Shown: positions 1 through 10,155, counted from the first letter of the stretch. The stretch: 64,000 bases of DNA from Kangiella profundi (GCF_002838765.1 NZ_CP025120.1:2232001-2296000); one strand, 5' to 3'. Notes: generated by a model not told the origin, from the letters alone. Made by a program: numbers and translations.

Positions 1-230
1 GCATCCTGACCGACAGTACCCTTTAGTGCAACGCAACGAGGCTCTGTTCCTTGAGTTCCAGACATGCAGACTCTCTGCGGACTTATTTTCTCAGTTAACT
101 CAGCAGGAACCTGGCCATAAGGAGCCAGAGTGGTTTCACCCCAGTAAAAGGATACACGATATGTTGCGCAGCATGCACCACAGATAACACAAGGATTAGG
201 ATTAGGATTAGGATTAGGATTCGTGCTCAT
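1..230 (-). CDS. YkgJ-family cysteine-cluster protein, 5' part only
   Basis: The gene runs off the left edge of the window, so only about 76 N-terminal residues are visible. ATG is at 230. After Met-Ser-Thr come five Asn-Pro dipeptides (residues 4-13), then CVICGACC (14-21), the CxxCxxCC signature of the YkgJ/PF03692 family. It continues with YRVSFYWGE, a [11 protein letters not shown] stretch, CMSGT and [12 protein letters not shown], all of which I recognise from family members. The cysteines are thought to bind a metal (zinc or an Fe-S cluster); the cellular role is not established. The initiation site is weakly marked (GAG close to the ATG). The Asn-Pro head is unusual and is coded by a perfect hexamer repeat. 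An open plus-strand frame over the same bases is a shadow. Confidence 0.85.
   Translation of the reverse strand, partial: MSTNPNPNPNPNPCVICGACCATYRVSFYWGETTLAPYGQVPAELTEKISPQRVCMSGTQGTEPRCVALKGTVGQD
192..221 (-). repeat. In-frame hexanucleotide tandem repeat (AATCCT x5) coding for (Asn-Pro)5
   Basis: Read on the plus strand this is GGATTA repeated about five times. On the minus strand each unit is AAT CCT, so the tract codes for Asn-Pro within the N-terminus of the YkgJ-like protein, directly ahead of its first cysteine. Because the unit is six bases, gain or loss of copies would keep the reading frame. Confidence 0.9.
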
Positions 231-348
231 CGCTCAACAGGACGCCAAACAGTCACACAACAAAGGAGCGGATATTTTAATTGAGCAGAAAGAAACTTGT
301 CTACAACTCTTTAACTCAGGTCCTAATATCAGGCCCCAATATAGCCAA

Positions 349-1110
349 CTAAGAAGCTATGCTGACAGAGCCATCGACCACAGGCCTATGCAGAGCTTTT
401 TGAGCAGCCTTATACGCTTTCTGGTATGCAACCTGACCTACATCAAGTTTAAACGGTCCTGAACGAGGTAGGTCATGGATAACCAGGCTGGTTAAGTTAG
501 TACGCCTTGGGATTTGTATGGCTGATGAGTTTTTGCGCCGCCAGGGGGATTTAGAGGCTATATGATGATAAAAAATTCGTTCACCGGGCTCAGTTGCATC
601 TAAAGCCGGTCTATCTTTAATACCACCATCTAGAAGGCGATGATTATCAATCGTTACTGGCTGAAACATCACTGGGATGGCGCACGATGCGTAAATAGCA
701 GAAACCAGATCTCCTTTATCCAGAATAATAGTTTCCTTGCTATCAATCGAGTAAGCAGACAAACACAGTTCTGTACGACAGTCAGAGAAGTTTTTGACTA
801 TTAAGGAGTCAGCTAGTAGCTGACGAAACTTATCACCTTTCAGTAAGCCCCTACCAAAACCGGGATCCCAGAAATCTTGTCTTTTAAGACTAAACAGCAA
901 CTCCTTGATATCCTTCGAACTCATACCTCCAGCCCAGCAGCCGGCAATGAGTGCTCCTGCGCTGGAACCGGTTAGCTTCCGAGGTAATATATTGGATTCT
1001 TCCAACGCCCTCAGGACTCCGGCATGAGCAAAAAAACCAAAAAAACCTGATGACAAGGTTAAGGTAAAGGACTCTTCAGCAAGCCACTCTTTAAGTAAGG
1101 GTCTAGACAT
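349..1110 (-). CDS. Patatin-like phospholipase (RssA/YchK type)
   Basis: 253 residues. The patatin Ser-Asp dyad is present: GSSAG at residues 48-52 (nucleophile Ser50) and DGG at 161-163. The first glycine-rich loop reads SGFFGFFAHAGVL (20-32) rather than the usual GGGxRG oxyanion loop, so the oxyanion region departs from consensus. No signal peptide is seen, so a cytoplasmic acyl hydrolase or lysophospholipase is likely, as for bacterial RssA-type proteins; the substrate is unknown. The gene follows the ferredoxin gene on the same strand, but a terminator lies between them. The ATG has no Shine-Dalgarno sequence: the preceding bases are C-rich. Confidence 0.85.
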   Translation of the reverse strand: MSRPLLKEWLAEESFTLTLSSGFFGFFAHAGVLRALEESNILPRKLTGSSAGALIAGCWAGGMSSKDIKELLFSLKRQDFWDPGFGRGLLKGDKFRQLLADSLIVKNFSDCRTELCLSAYSIDSKETIILDKGDLVSAIYASCAIPVMFQPVTIDNHRLLDGGIKDRPALDATEPGERIFYHHIASKSPWRRKNSSAIQIPRRTNLTSLVIHDLPRSGPFKLDVGQVAYQKAYKAAQKALHRPVVDGSVSIAS

Positions 1111-1124
1111 GGGGTGGACGGGGT

Positions 1125-1148
1125 AAAAAAGGCGACTATCGTCGCCTT
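1125..1148 (-). terminator. Intrinsic terminator after the ferredoxin gene
   Basis: On the minus strand an 8-bp stem (AAGGCGAC / GTCGCCTT) with a 4-nt loop runs into a T tract. It ends only 15 nt before the patatin start codon. Confidence 0.75.
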
Positions 1149-1169
1149 GAATCAGTCTGAGTATAAGTC

Positions 1170-1445
<276 letters not shown>

Positions 1446-1536
1446 CTATTACGCAAATCGCAGTAGTATTATCGCTTATATAACGTTCAAGTTCGAGTAT
1501 TCAAGCCAGATTATTTTTAATGACTGTCAGCTCCAT

Positions 1537-2034
<498 letters not shown>

Positions 2035-2063
2035 TCAAAAGGCCATCTTACTGAAAAGTACTA

Positions 2064-3614
2064 TTAAATCCTAGAGCCTGCCACCAACTCGCTAGCGAGC
2101 TTAGCAACTAAACCATAAATAGATAGCTGAGGGTTTGCGCCAATGCTGGTTGGGAAAATCGAACCATCGAAGATATAGAGCCCATCCAGATGACGATATC
2201 GACCTGACTCATCAACGACTGATAGTTCCTCATCACCGCCCATGGCACACCCGCCCATTACATGAGCGCTGAAAACCAAAGCTTCCAGTGGCTTCATGGA
2301 TAACTGTTCGATTGCTGCTTTGGCTTCATTCCAGCTACGATAGGGCGTTGCGTAAAGATGAATGGGTAGCACCTGCTTTGCACCTGCTGCAAACTGCATT
2401 TCAGCCATTGCCAGTAATGCCTTTTTTGCTCCTTTCCAGAAATAGTCATTTAACTCATACTTCACTTTTGGAAAGCCATAGTCATCCAGTACCACCTCAC
2501 CACCTACACTTTGTTCACTAAACCCATCTCGAAGCAAAGCGATTGAACCCTGTATATTTGGAAACTGTTGCATCAGAGCAAAGTGCTCTTGTCCAAAGCT
2601 GGTCAACACTGTCGATGTTAGTAGCGGATGAAGTGGAGCAGCTTCAATTTTAAAGCCCATTTCATTATCATCAGGCCATAAGAAATGATCGCTATAGATA
2701 CTTTGCGGTGCTCCGGCGTATCCATTCACAGCCTCAGGCATTACCGCAGCGCTGATGACGGTGGGATGTAGGAATGTTCTCTTGCCAATTAGATTGTTTG
2801 GATCCGGAACCTTTGAGCGTAACAATACGGCTGGCGAACCAATCGCACCGGCACTCAAAATGACCAAAGGAGCCTTGATAGAAATAGTAGTATCAGTGAT
2901 AGGCTGACCAAATCCATCCATTGCAATCAACTCACAACCCGTTACGGCCTCATTGCTATATGTTATCCGTTCAACCCGCGCCTTATATATAAGCCTCGCG
3001 CCAGCCTTGAGGGCAGTCGGAATTGTAGTGACCAGCATGGATTGTTTAGCGTTGATGGGACAACCCAAACCACAGTAACCAAGATTGGCACAACCTTTTA
3101 CATTACGGGCGATAGTTGCATGGGACCAGCCAAGCTTTTCAGCGCCATTAGCTATCGTGCGGTTATTTGGGTTGGCTGGTATTTGCCATGGCTCGATATT
3201 CAACCGTTGCTCCATCTTGGCGAACCAGGGAGCCAGTGATTCTTTGCTATGCCCTCCAATCTCGAAATGGGTTTGCCAATGCTTTAAGGTCTGCTCAGGT
3301 GTTCGGAAACTGGTGGTCCAGTTGACTGTCGTCGAACCACCAACAGCTCGCCCCTGCAAAATATTGATTGCCTTGTCCAGTGTCTTGCGTCCAGCCGACT
3401 CCTGATACAATTGCGGGTAAGCCTCTTTTTCTCGCATATTAAAGTCGCGGGCAGTTTTCAAAGGCCCCTCTTCTATCAATAAAACTTTGTAGCCTGCTTC
3501 TGCAAAAATTTCGGCACTGACTCCACCACCGGCACCTGTCCCCACAATGACGACATCAGCAGCCAGTGTTTTCTTCTGTAAAGTGGCTGCATCAAAGGTA
3601 TTAGAAGTCTTCAT
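2064..3614 (-). CDS. GMC-family FAD oxidoreductase with probable Fe-S cluster
   Basis: 516 residues. An N-terminal FAD-binding Rossmann motif is at 24-31 (GTGAGGG), followed by the GMC signature near 92-105 (GGSTTVNW). The C-terminus holds SAHVMGGC with the catalytic His and the family's closing motif around NPQLS. Cysteines 175, 181 and 185 form C-x5-C-x3-C, the spacing I know for the 3Fe-4S ligands of the catalytic subunit of bacterial FAD-dependent glucose dehydrogenase. No signal peptide is present. Its start overlaps by 14 nt the end of a gene coding for a Tat-signal small protein, which suggests a two-subunit dehydrogenase carried through Tat by the small subunit. The neighbouring aldehyde dehydrogenase suggests an alcohol substrate; which alcohol is unknown. 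Confidence 0.88.
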   Translation of the reverse strand: MKTSNTFDAATLQKKTLAADVVIVGTGAGGGVSAEIFAEAGYKVLLIEEGPLKTARDFNMREKEAYPQLYQESAGRKTLDKAINILQGRAVGGSTTVNWTTSFRTPEQTLKHWQTHFEIGGHSKESLAPWFAKMEQRLNIEPWQIPANPNNRTIANGAEKLGWSHATIARNVKGCANLGYCGLGCPINAKQSMLVTTIPTALKAGARLIYKARVERITYSNEAVTGCELIAMDGFGQPITDTTISIKAPLVILSAGAIGSPAVLLRSKVPDPNNLIGKRTFLHPTVISAAVMPEAVNGYAGAPQSIYSDHFLWPDDNEMGFKIEAAPLHPLLTSTVLTSFGQEHFALMQQFPNIQGSIALLRDGFSEQSVGGEVVLDDYGFPKVKYELNDYFWKGAKKALLAMAEMQFAAGAKQVLPIHLYATPYRSWNEAKAAIEQLSMKPLEALVFSAHVMGGCAMGGDEELSVVDESGRYRHLDGLYIFDGSIFPTSIGANPQLSIYGLVAKLASELVAGSRI

Positions 3615-4191
3615 AAAACGACTCAGGCAAATTCATTTGTGGTGGTCCGGGATAACCAATAGCTTGCCAGCTCATCGGCTCGCCATAAAAAGAGCCTACA
3701 ATGATTTGATGCAAACCAAGATAGCCAACTCTCAATAATGCGACATAGCTTTCTCGCCAGGCCGTCAGGAATGATTGAAGAGAGTTTATATCAGCCTGAT
3801 TCCATCGCGTCCAGATACCTGCCACCAAAGCTTTACCTAGCTGAAAACTGAGCAAGCTAAACAGTTGACGTAACTCATCCTGTGTAGATTGAGGAAGCCC
3901 ACTAATGGCTCCATCAATATTTCTTAAAACCAAGAACCTCGATTCTTCATCATTTTTATCCAGGGCAGGATAAAGATAAGCAGGTATGATGGCCCAAAGT
4001 AGAAGCCGCTCATCCATGTTTAAAAAACGATAGGGGTATTCATCAGCTTCGACAGTTTCTACAGACTCAGTTAACGACAGCTGCCAAAGGCTCACCCCAG
4101 AAACAATGGCTAGGCTTCCCCATAAAGCGCCTTTTAGAACTTTTCGCCGGGCTGAACTTTCAATTTCGGTTTCATCAGCATCTTTTACCAT
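3601..4191 (-). CDS. Twin-arginine small subunit of the GMC dehydrogenase (gluconate 2-dehydrogenase subunit 3-like)
   Basis: 196 residues. An ARRKVLKG twin-arginine motif (Arg15, Arg16) precedes a hydrophobic stretch (about 20-38), consistent with a Tat signal peptide or signal anchor. The rest is helical and tryptophan-rich, ending in YPGPPQMNLPESFYEDF. Size, Tat signal and position next to a GMC oxidoreductase match the gamma subunit of FAD-dependent sugar dehydrogenases, which acts as a maturation and export partner. It starts within the stop codon of the aldehyde dehydrogenase gene (TAATG) and overlaps the GMC gene by 14 nt, so the three are translationally coupled. I assign the family by context and general look, not by a strong motif. 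Confidence 0.7.
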   Translation of the reverse strand: MVKDADETEIESSARRKVLKGALWGSLAIVSGVSLWQLSLTESVETVEADEYPYRFLNMDERLLLWAIIPAYLYPALDKNDEESRFLVLRNIDGAISGLPQSTQDELRQLFSLLSFQLGKALVAGIWTRWNQADINSLQSFLTAWRESYVALLRVGYLGLHQIIVGSFYGEPMSWQAIGYPGPPQMNLPESFYEDF

Positions 4192-5573
4192 TATCGACCT
4201 CGCATCAGTCGATACAGGAATCTGCTGAGTTTGCCATAAGGTGGATAAATCAATTTGGAGCTGGCAACTCTAGATTGATTAAAAATACTTTTAGCATGGG
4301 AGAAAGTTTTAAAGCCTTCTAGACCATGATAATGCCCCATTCCGCTAGGCCCTATTCCGCCGAATGGCAGATTTTCCTGGCTCACATGTAAAATCGTGTC
4401 ATTGACTGTAACGCCTCCAGAATGAGTCTCAATCATCAGGCGTTTGAAGTGGTCCTTATCATAAGACAAAAGATAAAGCGCCAATGGACGGGGACGGCTA
4501 TTGATGGACTTTATAACACTATCTATCGAATCAAAAAATATGACTGGTAATGATGGGCCAAAAATCTCCTGCTGCATGATTAGCATTTGGTCTGTAACGC
4601 CCATAACCAGATGAGGTGGTTGCTTACGACCGGTTGTTTCCGAATCCTGAAACAGTGGAATCAACTCTGCGCCTTTTTCGTTGGCATCATCCAGTAGTTG
4701 TTGATGACGCTCCCACTGTTTGTTATTGATCATTGCTGTGTAATGAGCGCGTTTCCAGTCGGGATAAAATTTCTGGGCAACTGCCTTACAAGTTTTAACA
4801 AATGAATCTTTATGGGAGTTATGAACAAAAACGTAATCCGGGGCCAGGCATGTTTGACCTGAATTCAAAAGCTTTCCAAACAGTAATTTTTCAACCGCTT
4901 TTTCTATGGGGTAACCCTCATCAATAATAGTCGGTGATTTTCCGCCAAGCTCTAATGTTACAGGGGTTAAATTTTTACTGGCCGATGCCATAACTTTTTT
5001 TCCGATATCGGTTGAACCAGTAAAAAGAAGGTGATCGAAAGGAAGCGCAGCAAAATCTGCGGCCACCTCTGCATCACCATTTACAATATTCAGCCAACCG
5101 TTATCAACATATTTATCGCACAGCTCAGCAAATAACTGACTAAAGTGGGGGGTGAACTCAGACATCTTTACCATGACCCGATTACCAGCAGCAATGGCAG
5201 CTACTATTGGGCCTATGGCTAAGTAAAGAGGATAGTTCCAGGGTACTATTACGCCAACCACCCCTAGCGGTTGATACATAACTTTAGCAGTCGCTGGTTT
5301 AAACCAGATACTCACTTTCCGCTTTTCGGGTAGTACCCATGAAGACAAATGTTTACTGGCATGCTGTATGGTTTTTATGGACGGGAATAATTCGGCAATT
5401 TGTGTCTCGAATGGTTCGCGATAGGTAAAGTCTTTATTAATCGCTTCAATAATCGCTGACTCACTCTTAAGCAGCATTTTCTTGATTTGCTTTAAGACTT
5501 TGCGGCGCTCTTTGACTTCTGGATAGGGCTGCGCAAATGCTTTTTGTTTTAAGTTTTTGAAGACTTGTTCCAT
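4191..5573 (-). CDS. Aldehyde dehydrogenase (coniferyl aldehyde dehydrogenase-like)
   Basis: 460 residues, NAD(P)-dependent aldehyde dehydrogenase superfamily. The NAD-binding PWNYPL motif lies near 111-116, catalytic Glu208 in LELGGKSP, and nucleophile Cys242 in SGQTCLAPDY. The short length and a C-terminal basic hydrophobic tail (YGKLSRFLYRLMRGR) resemble class-3-like and coniferyl-type enzymes, some of which associate with membranes. First gene of a coupled three-gene unit with the Tat small subunit and the GMC oxidoreductase; together they would oxidise an alcohol to the aldehyde and then the acid. Confidence 0.92.
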   Translation of the reverse strand: MEQVFKNLKQKAFAQPYPEVKERRKVLKQIKKMLLKSESAIIEAINKDFTYREPFETQIAELFPSIKTIQHASKHLSSWVLPEKRKVSIWFKPATAKVMYQPLGVVGVIVPWNYPLYLAIGPIVAAIAAGNRVMVKMSEFTPHFSQLFAELCDKYVDNGWLNIVNGDAEVAADFAALPFDHLLFTGSTDIGKKVMASASKNLTPVTLELGGKSPTIIDEGYPIEKAVEKLLFGKLLNSGQTCLAPDYVFVHNSHKDSFVKTCKAVAQKFYPDWKRAHYTAMINNKQWERHQQLLDDANEKGAELIPLFQDSETTGRKQPPHLVMGVTDQMLIMQQEIFGPSLPVIFFDSIDSVIKSINSRPRPLALYLLSYDKDHFKRLMIETHSGGVTVNDTILHVSQENLPFGGIGPSGMGHYHGLEGFKTFSHAKSIFNQSRVASSKLIYPPYGKLSRFLYRLMRGR

Positions 5574-5669
5574 TGCCTTGCGTCATCTTATTTATCGAGG
5601 ATTCAGCATAGCAAATTTTGACTGGAAATCTATAAGCAATTTTTAGACTTCAAATTTCGATATCAGTCC

Positions 5670-6644
5670 TTACAGAAATCGATCAAAGTAATCAAGGATG
5701 GTCTTCTCGAGGAAGAAGCTAGCATTGGAAATACTGGCTTCATTAACAAACCCAACATGACCACCATGAGCACTTACTCTTAACTCAAGGCTTTCAGACA
5801 TCTGCTTATCTTTGGGAATAATTGCTGGAGACATGAAAGGATCGTCTTCAGCATGCAGCACCAAAGCTGGTTTCGTAATGGTTTTCAAATAATAGATACT
5901 GGATGCTGTGCGGTAATAATCCTCAGCATCGTCGAACTCGTTTAATCTTGAAGTTACTCGATTGTCGAACTCTCTGAACGAACCGATTAACATCAAATCT
6001 TTCAGGGTCAGATTAAGTTTCTTCAGCAACTCTTCAGCAGTGAACTTGCTGGCAATCTTACGCTTAAGTGCGGTCAACAGGTAATGCTTATAAATTTTTG
6101 AAAATCCCTGATCAATGGAGTCAGCGCAAACGGACAAATTGAACGGAGTAGATACTGCACAACCGGCAGTGATATTGGCTCTATCCCCCTGCTCACCAAG
6201 CCATTTCAAAAGAATGTTTGCCCCTAACGAGTAGCCTGCTACAAATAACTTTTCGGGATTTTTTTCACTTTGAATATGCTGCATAACCTGGTGCAAATCT
6301 TCACTTCGACCAGAATGATAGGTTTTATCCAGTCGATTCATTTCACCACTACAGCCGCGCCAATAAACCAAAACCCCTCGCCAGCGTCTTTGGTGAATTT
6401 TAAACAGCATACGGCGCAAATAGGGTGAGTCAATTCCACCTTCCAAGCCATGCAACAATACTACAGTTGGTGCATGGCGGTTTGGATTGAGCCAGTCGAT
6501 ATCGATAAAATCACCATCGTCTAGTTCAACTCTTTGCCGCTCTAAATTAGGTAGAGGAATTTTGGGGCTCAAAGGAGCCCAGAATGTTTGCAGGTGACGA
6601 TTACTGAGCCACCATGGCGGATTAAAGTCACTTTCCTTGCGCAT
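5670..6644 (-). CDS. yheT: YheT-family alpha/beta hydrolase
   Basis: 324 residues. N-terminal NPPWWLSNRHLQTFWAPL is the family hallmark; VVLLHGLEGG gives the oxyanion region, GYSLGAN the nucleophile elbow (Ser139), HAEDDPF the acid and AHGGHVGF the catalytic His. A cytoplasmic esterase/hydrolase of unknown substrate. It is 17 nt downstream of hemE and probably co-transcribed with it. Confidence 0.93.
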   Translation of the reverse strand: MRKESDFNPPWWLSNRHLQTFWAPLSPKIPLPNLERQRVELDDGDFIDIDWLNPNRHAPTVVLLHGLEGGIDSPYLRRMLFKIHQRRWRGVLVYWRGCSGEMNRLDKTYHSGRSEDLHQVMQHIQSEKNPEKLFVAGYSLGANILLKWLGEQGDRANITAGCAVSTPFNLSVCADSIDQGFSKIYKHYLLTALKRKIASKFTAEELLKKLNLTLKDLMLIGSFREFDNRVTSRLNEFDDAEDYYRTASSIYYLKTITKPALVLHAEDDPFMSPAIIPKDKQMSESLELRVSAHGGHVGFVNEASISNASFFLEKTILDYFDRFL

Positions 6645-6661
6645 AATACTTCACTTTGCTG

Positions 6662-7729
6662 TTATGTATGATAGGCCTTGCTCAACTCATGTACTGATTG
6701 AATGAATACGCCAGCTTTTTCTGGTTCTACTGTTTGATGAATACCGTGGCCCAGATTAAATACATGGCCAGCCCCCTTACCGTAACTAGCCAAAATGGTG
6801 GCAACTTCTTCACGAATTCGTTCATCTGATGCATACAGTATGGATGGATCCATATTACCTTGCAATGCTACTTTTCCAGCAACTTTAGTGCGCGCATCAG
6901 CCAGATCAGTTGTCCAGTCAACACCAAGACAGTCACAGCCAGTTGCCGCCATAATATCTAGCCAGGCTCCACCACCTTTGGTAAATAAGGTCACAGGGAT
7001 CTGTTGACCTTCATGTTCACGTTTAAGGCCATCGACAATTTTTTGCATATAGCGTAACGAGAACTCCTGATAATCTCTTGGGCTCAAGACACCACCCCAG
7101 GTATCAAATACCATGAGCGCCTGAGCACCTGACTCAACCTGTGCATTCAAATATACAATAATAGAGTCTGCCAACTTATCAAGAAGCTGATGCATAACCG
7201 CAGGTTCTTTGTACATTAGGCCTTTAACTTCTGAGAAGTTTTTAGTAGTGCCACCTTCAACCATATAAGTCGCCAATGTCCAAGGGCTGCCGGAGAAACC
7301 AATCAAAGGTACTTCGCCCTTGAGTTCACGACGTATGGTTGATACAGCGTCAGTCACATACTTTAACTCCTGATTCGGGTCAGGAATTGGCAATGCTTTT
7401 ACATCCGTTTCACTTCTAACGGGCTTACGAAAAGCTGGACCTTCACCCGGCGTAAAATACAACCCCAGGCCCATGGCGTCAGGAATAGTTAGAATGTCTG
7501 AAAATAGAATGGCGGCGTCCAATGGGTAACGACGAAGTGGTTGCAGCGTAACTTCACAGGCCAACTCAGGATTGGTACACAGGTCCATGAAACTGCCTGC
7601 TTCTGCTCTCAGTTGACGATACTCTGGCAAATAGCGTCCAGCCTGACGCATCATCCAAATAGGTGTTCTATCAACGGGTTGTTGTAAACAAGCTTTAATA
7701 TAACGATCGTTTTTTAGCGGGTGGCTCAT
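6662..7729 (-). CDS. hemE: Uroporphyrinogen decarboxylase
   Basis: 355 residues, normal length. Decarboxylates the four acetate side chains of uroporphyrinogen III to give coproporphyrinogen III in haem synthesis. The N-terminal signature [16 protein letters not shown] and [17 protein letters not shown] are clear, as is the C-terminal FNLGHGI. The gene is upstream of yheT with a short gap. Confidence 0.97.
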   Translation of the reverse strand: MSHPLKNDRYIKACLQQPVDRTPIWMMRQAGRYLPEYRQLRAEAGSFMDLCTNPELACEVTLQPLRRYPLDAAILFSDILTIPDAMGLGLYFTPGEGPAFRKPVRSETDVKALPIPDPNQELKYVTDAVSTIRRELKGEVPLIGFSGSPWTLATYMVEGGTTKNFSEVKGLMYKEPAVMHQLLDKLADSIIVYLNAQVESGAQALMVFDTWGGVLSPRDYQEFSLRYMQKIVDGLKREHEGQQIPVTLFTKGGGAWLDIMAATGCDCLGVDWTTDLADARTKVAGKVALQGNMDPSILYASDERIREEVATILASYGKGAGHVFNLGHGIHQTVEPEKAGVFIQSVHELSKAYHT

Positions 7730-7804
7730 AATATTGTCAGTTAGCCATTGTCATGGCCGCCATTATAAAGGTTATAAACACCTAAAACAGCCCAATATGA
7801 TATT

Positions 7805-9049
7805 TTACTGACTTATCTCACCTGCAATTGCAGAAAAAGGTCTAATCCAGGGTTGCTGGTTTAGTATATGGGGGGGTAGAGAGAGAATTGCCTGCTCAGC
7901 TTCAGCTCGAGTCAGGTATGAACCCCAGAGCACTCTGTAACGCACTTCATTGTTGACATTGGCTTTGTATACATAGCTATCGGCAAGGTCTAAAGATTTT
8001 TGAAACTCAGTTGCAGCCTCTCGCTGAGTATTGGAGTATAGCTGCACACTGTAGTGATCTCTTGATTGTGCCTCAAACCATTGGTCAAAAGTCGGTTTTG
8101 ATGCGACAACAAGCTCTGTTGTTGCAGGCTCCGGTTCTGATAAAGCAATTTTAGCTATAGGGTCTTCCACCGGATTGTCTTCGGCAACCAGTTGTTGTTC
8201 TGAACCTTCTGCATCAAGTGAGGGTTCACTCTCTGTGGTGTCTAATTGTTGTAACTCTTCGCCATCTGTAGTCTGGTCTTGAATCACTTCCAATCGCTGA
8301 TTTTGTAAATCATTGCTTTGCGGTTCATCAGAGTCTGTAACAATAAGAGCAATAATGAAGACAACAGCAGCAAAGGCTAATATTGCAGTTGTCCACCAGC
8401 CTTTATTTGCTTTCTCAAAAGACTCGTTGCTTTCATAACCACTTACCAGCTTTTTCATGCTTTTTTCAGCATTTTCCACTATCAGCTTGGGAAGCCCCTT
8501 TGACGCATACCAGATCGTATCGCTCTGCATTTGCGAAAGCTGCATCATTTTGGGTTGATCATGTAATTGCTTTAGCAGGAACTGGTAACAATCCTGCTTT
8601 GTAAACAACGGCAGTGTGACATGATTATTAAAGAAATCAGATAATCGTTCGCTGGTTCCTACTTCACCCAATAATAACCAGAAAACATTGTCGGTCGGCT
8701 TTGTGAGATGCACTAGCAGACTAGTGGATGCCTCATGAGCATCGTCAACTACAACAATTAATGGTTTAGTTCGTTCTTTAGGTAATTGACTATATATCTG
8801 CTCATATGTGCTTAATGGGTGCACCTGGATTCGCTGACATTCAACCGACTCGTCAAGCAGAAGTCGTTTTTCAAGAATTACACCAAAAGTACTTTTGCCA
8901 GCTCCAAAATCCCCTTCCACAAGCGTATAGCCACCATTTAACGCCTTATGTCGAATCACTGAAATTAATCGCTTCCAGCTCTCTGGAAGGAACAAAACTC
9001 TGCGTTCTGCAGAAAACGGATTATTATTTTTTGCCAGTTCGAGTGTCAT
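7805..9049 (-). CDS. damX: DamX-like inner-membrane protein: AAA ATPase plus C-terminal SPOR domain
   Basis: 414 residues. N-terminal ATPase domain with Walker A GDFGAGKST (46-54) and a VVVDDAHE Walker B; one membrane segment at about 218-238 (WWTTAILAFAAVVFIIALIV); an acidic Gln/Glu-rich linker; and a SPOR domain from about 330 to the C-terminus (HYSVQLYS..., YRVLWGSYLTRAEA). SPOR domains bind denuded glycan at division sites. Position after aroB is the same as damX in E. coli. It overlaps nothing; aroB ends 11 nt upstream, so co-transcription from aroK is likely. Confidence 0.87.
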   Translation of the reverse strand: MTLELAKNNNPFSAERRVLFLPESWKRLISVIRHKALNGGYTLVEGDFGAGKSTFGVILEKRLLLDESVECQRIQVHPLSTYEQIYSQLPKERTKPLIVVVDDAHEASTSLLVHLTKPTDNVFWLLLGEVGTSERLSDFFNNHVTLPLFTKQDCYQFLLKQLHDQPKMMQLSQMQSDTIWYASKGLPKLIVENAEKSMKKLVSGYESNESFEKANKGWWTTAILAFAAVVFIIALIVTDSDEPQSNDLQNQRLEVIQDQTTDGEELQQLDTTESEPSLDAEGSEQQLVAEDNPVEDPIAKIALSEPEPATTELVVASKPTFDQWFEAQSRDHYSVQLYSNTQREAATEFQKSLDLADSYVYKANVNNEVRYRVLWGSYLTRAEAEQAILSLPPHILNQQPWIRPFSAIAGEISQ

Positions 9050-9060
9050 GGTCTTTTTGA

Positions 9061-10143
9061 TTAATCCATCGCTTGGGTTAAAAACTCATTGATCTCACTT
9101 AGAGACACACTTTTATCAATCATAACCTTACCAACTTTTTCAGGCAAAACTAAGGTAATGCTTTCACTAGTATTTTTTTTATCCAATCGCATGGCATTGG
9201 TTAATTCATCAGCATTAAGATATTCAGGGATTGTGGTTGGCAGACCAAACTTTTGGACTAGTCGCACTATTCGTTCAGAATCAGTTTTCGATAAGCTACT
9301 ATTTCCAAAACTAAACTTTGCTGCCAGACATATACCTATGGCAACTGCTTCGCCATGTAACAGCTTGCCATATCCGGCACATGTTTCAATGGCATGACCA
9401 AAGGTATGCCCTAAATTTAACCAGGCCCTAATACCTTTTTCTTTAGCATCCTCAGCGACTATGTCTGCCTTAATACGACAGGAAGTTTCAATCATTGTTA
9501 CCAAGGCACTTTCATCATGTTCTAGTATGTGAAGTGCATTTTCATCAAGCCACTCAAAAAAGGCACTGTCTGAAATGATCGCTGCTTTAATAATTTCACT
9601 AATACCTGCTAAAAACTCCCTTTCTGGCAATGTGCCCAATGTTTTGATATCAGTAACTACCAAGCTGGGTTGATGAAACGCTCCGATCAAATTTTTACCA
9701 AGCGGGTGATTAACCGCCGTTTTTCCACCAACAGAGGAGTCAACCTGAGACAGTAATGTTGTAGGAACCTGAATGATGGACATACCCCGATTGAGGCATG
9801 CTGCAGCAAAACCCGCCATATCTCCTACAACTCCACCACCAAGTGCAATAATGGTATCGTTACGACGTAGTCTTACTGAAATCATGGCGTTTAGCAGCTC
9901 TTGCCAGGAGTCTAGGCTCTTATACTGCTCTCCATCAGGTAACAAATAGGTAAATATAGAATAGTCGGATAGAGCTAGTTTAAGCTGGTTTAGATAAAGT
10001 GGTGCAACTGTTTCGTTGGAAACAATAAAAACTGAGTTGCCCTTTAAGGAATCAGCAAAGACCTTTTTATTGAAAAGATCTTTGCCTATAAGAATCTTAT
10101 AAGTGAATGGTTCTGAATCGAAAGATAAGTCAATGTATTTCAA
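9061..10143 (-). CDS. aroB: 3-dehydroquinate synthase
   Basis: 360 residues. Second step of the shikimate pathway: converts DAHP to 3-dehydroquinate using NAD+ and a divalent metal. NAD-binding GGGVVGDMAGFAA, QVPTTLLSQVDSSVGGKTAVNH, and the metal-site segments KAAII and NLGHTFGHAIE are all present. It follows aroK by 12 nt, the usual arrangement. Confidence 0.97.
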   Translation of the reverse strand: MKYIDLSFDSEPFTYKILIGKDLFNKKVFADSLKGNSVFIVSNETVAPLYLNQLKLALSDYSIFTYLLPDGEQYKSLDSWQELLNAMISVRLRRNDTIIALGGGVVGDMAGFAAACLNRGMSIIQVPTTLLSQVDSSVGGKTAVNHPLGKNLIGAFHQPSLVVTDIKTLGTLPEREFLAGISEIIKAAIISDSAFFEWLDENALHILEHDESALVTMIETSCRIKADIVAEDAKEKGIRAWLNLGHTFGHAIETCAGYGKLLHGEAVAIGICLAAKFSFGNSSLSKTDSERIVRLVQKFGLPTTIPEYLNADELTNAMRLDKKNTSESITLVLPEKVGKVMIDKSVSLSEINEFLTQAMD

Positions 10144-10155
10144 TGGCTTATGACT

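Noticed and set aside
2..187. Open plus-strand frame at the left edge
   Set aside because: The minus-strand frame over the same bases codes for an unmistakable YkgJ protein with CxxCxxCC, so the plus frame is a shadow.
193..221. GGATTA repeat as a telomere-like or phase-variation promoter element
   Set aside because: It lies inside a coding frame and codes for Asn-Pro; it resembles a telomere repeat only by chance.
223..462. Plus-strand 79-residue frame
   Set aside because: It overlaps the YkgJ start and the patatin C-terminus on the other strand, and has no recognisable content.
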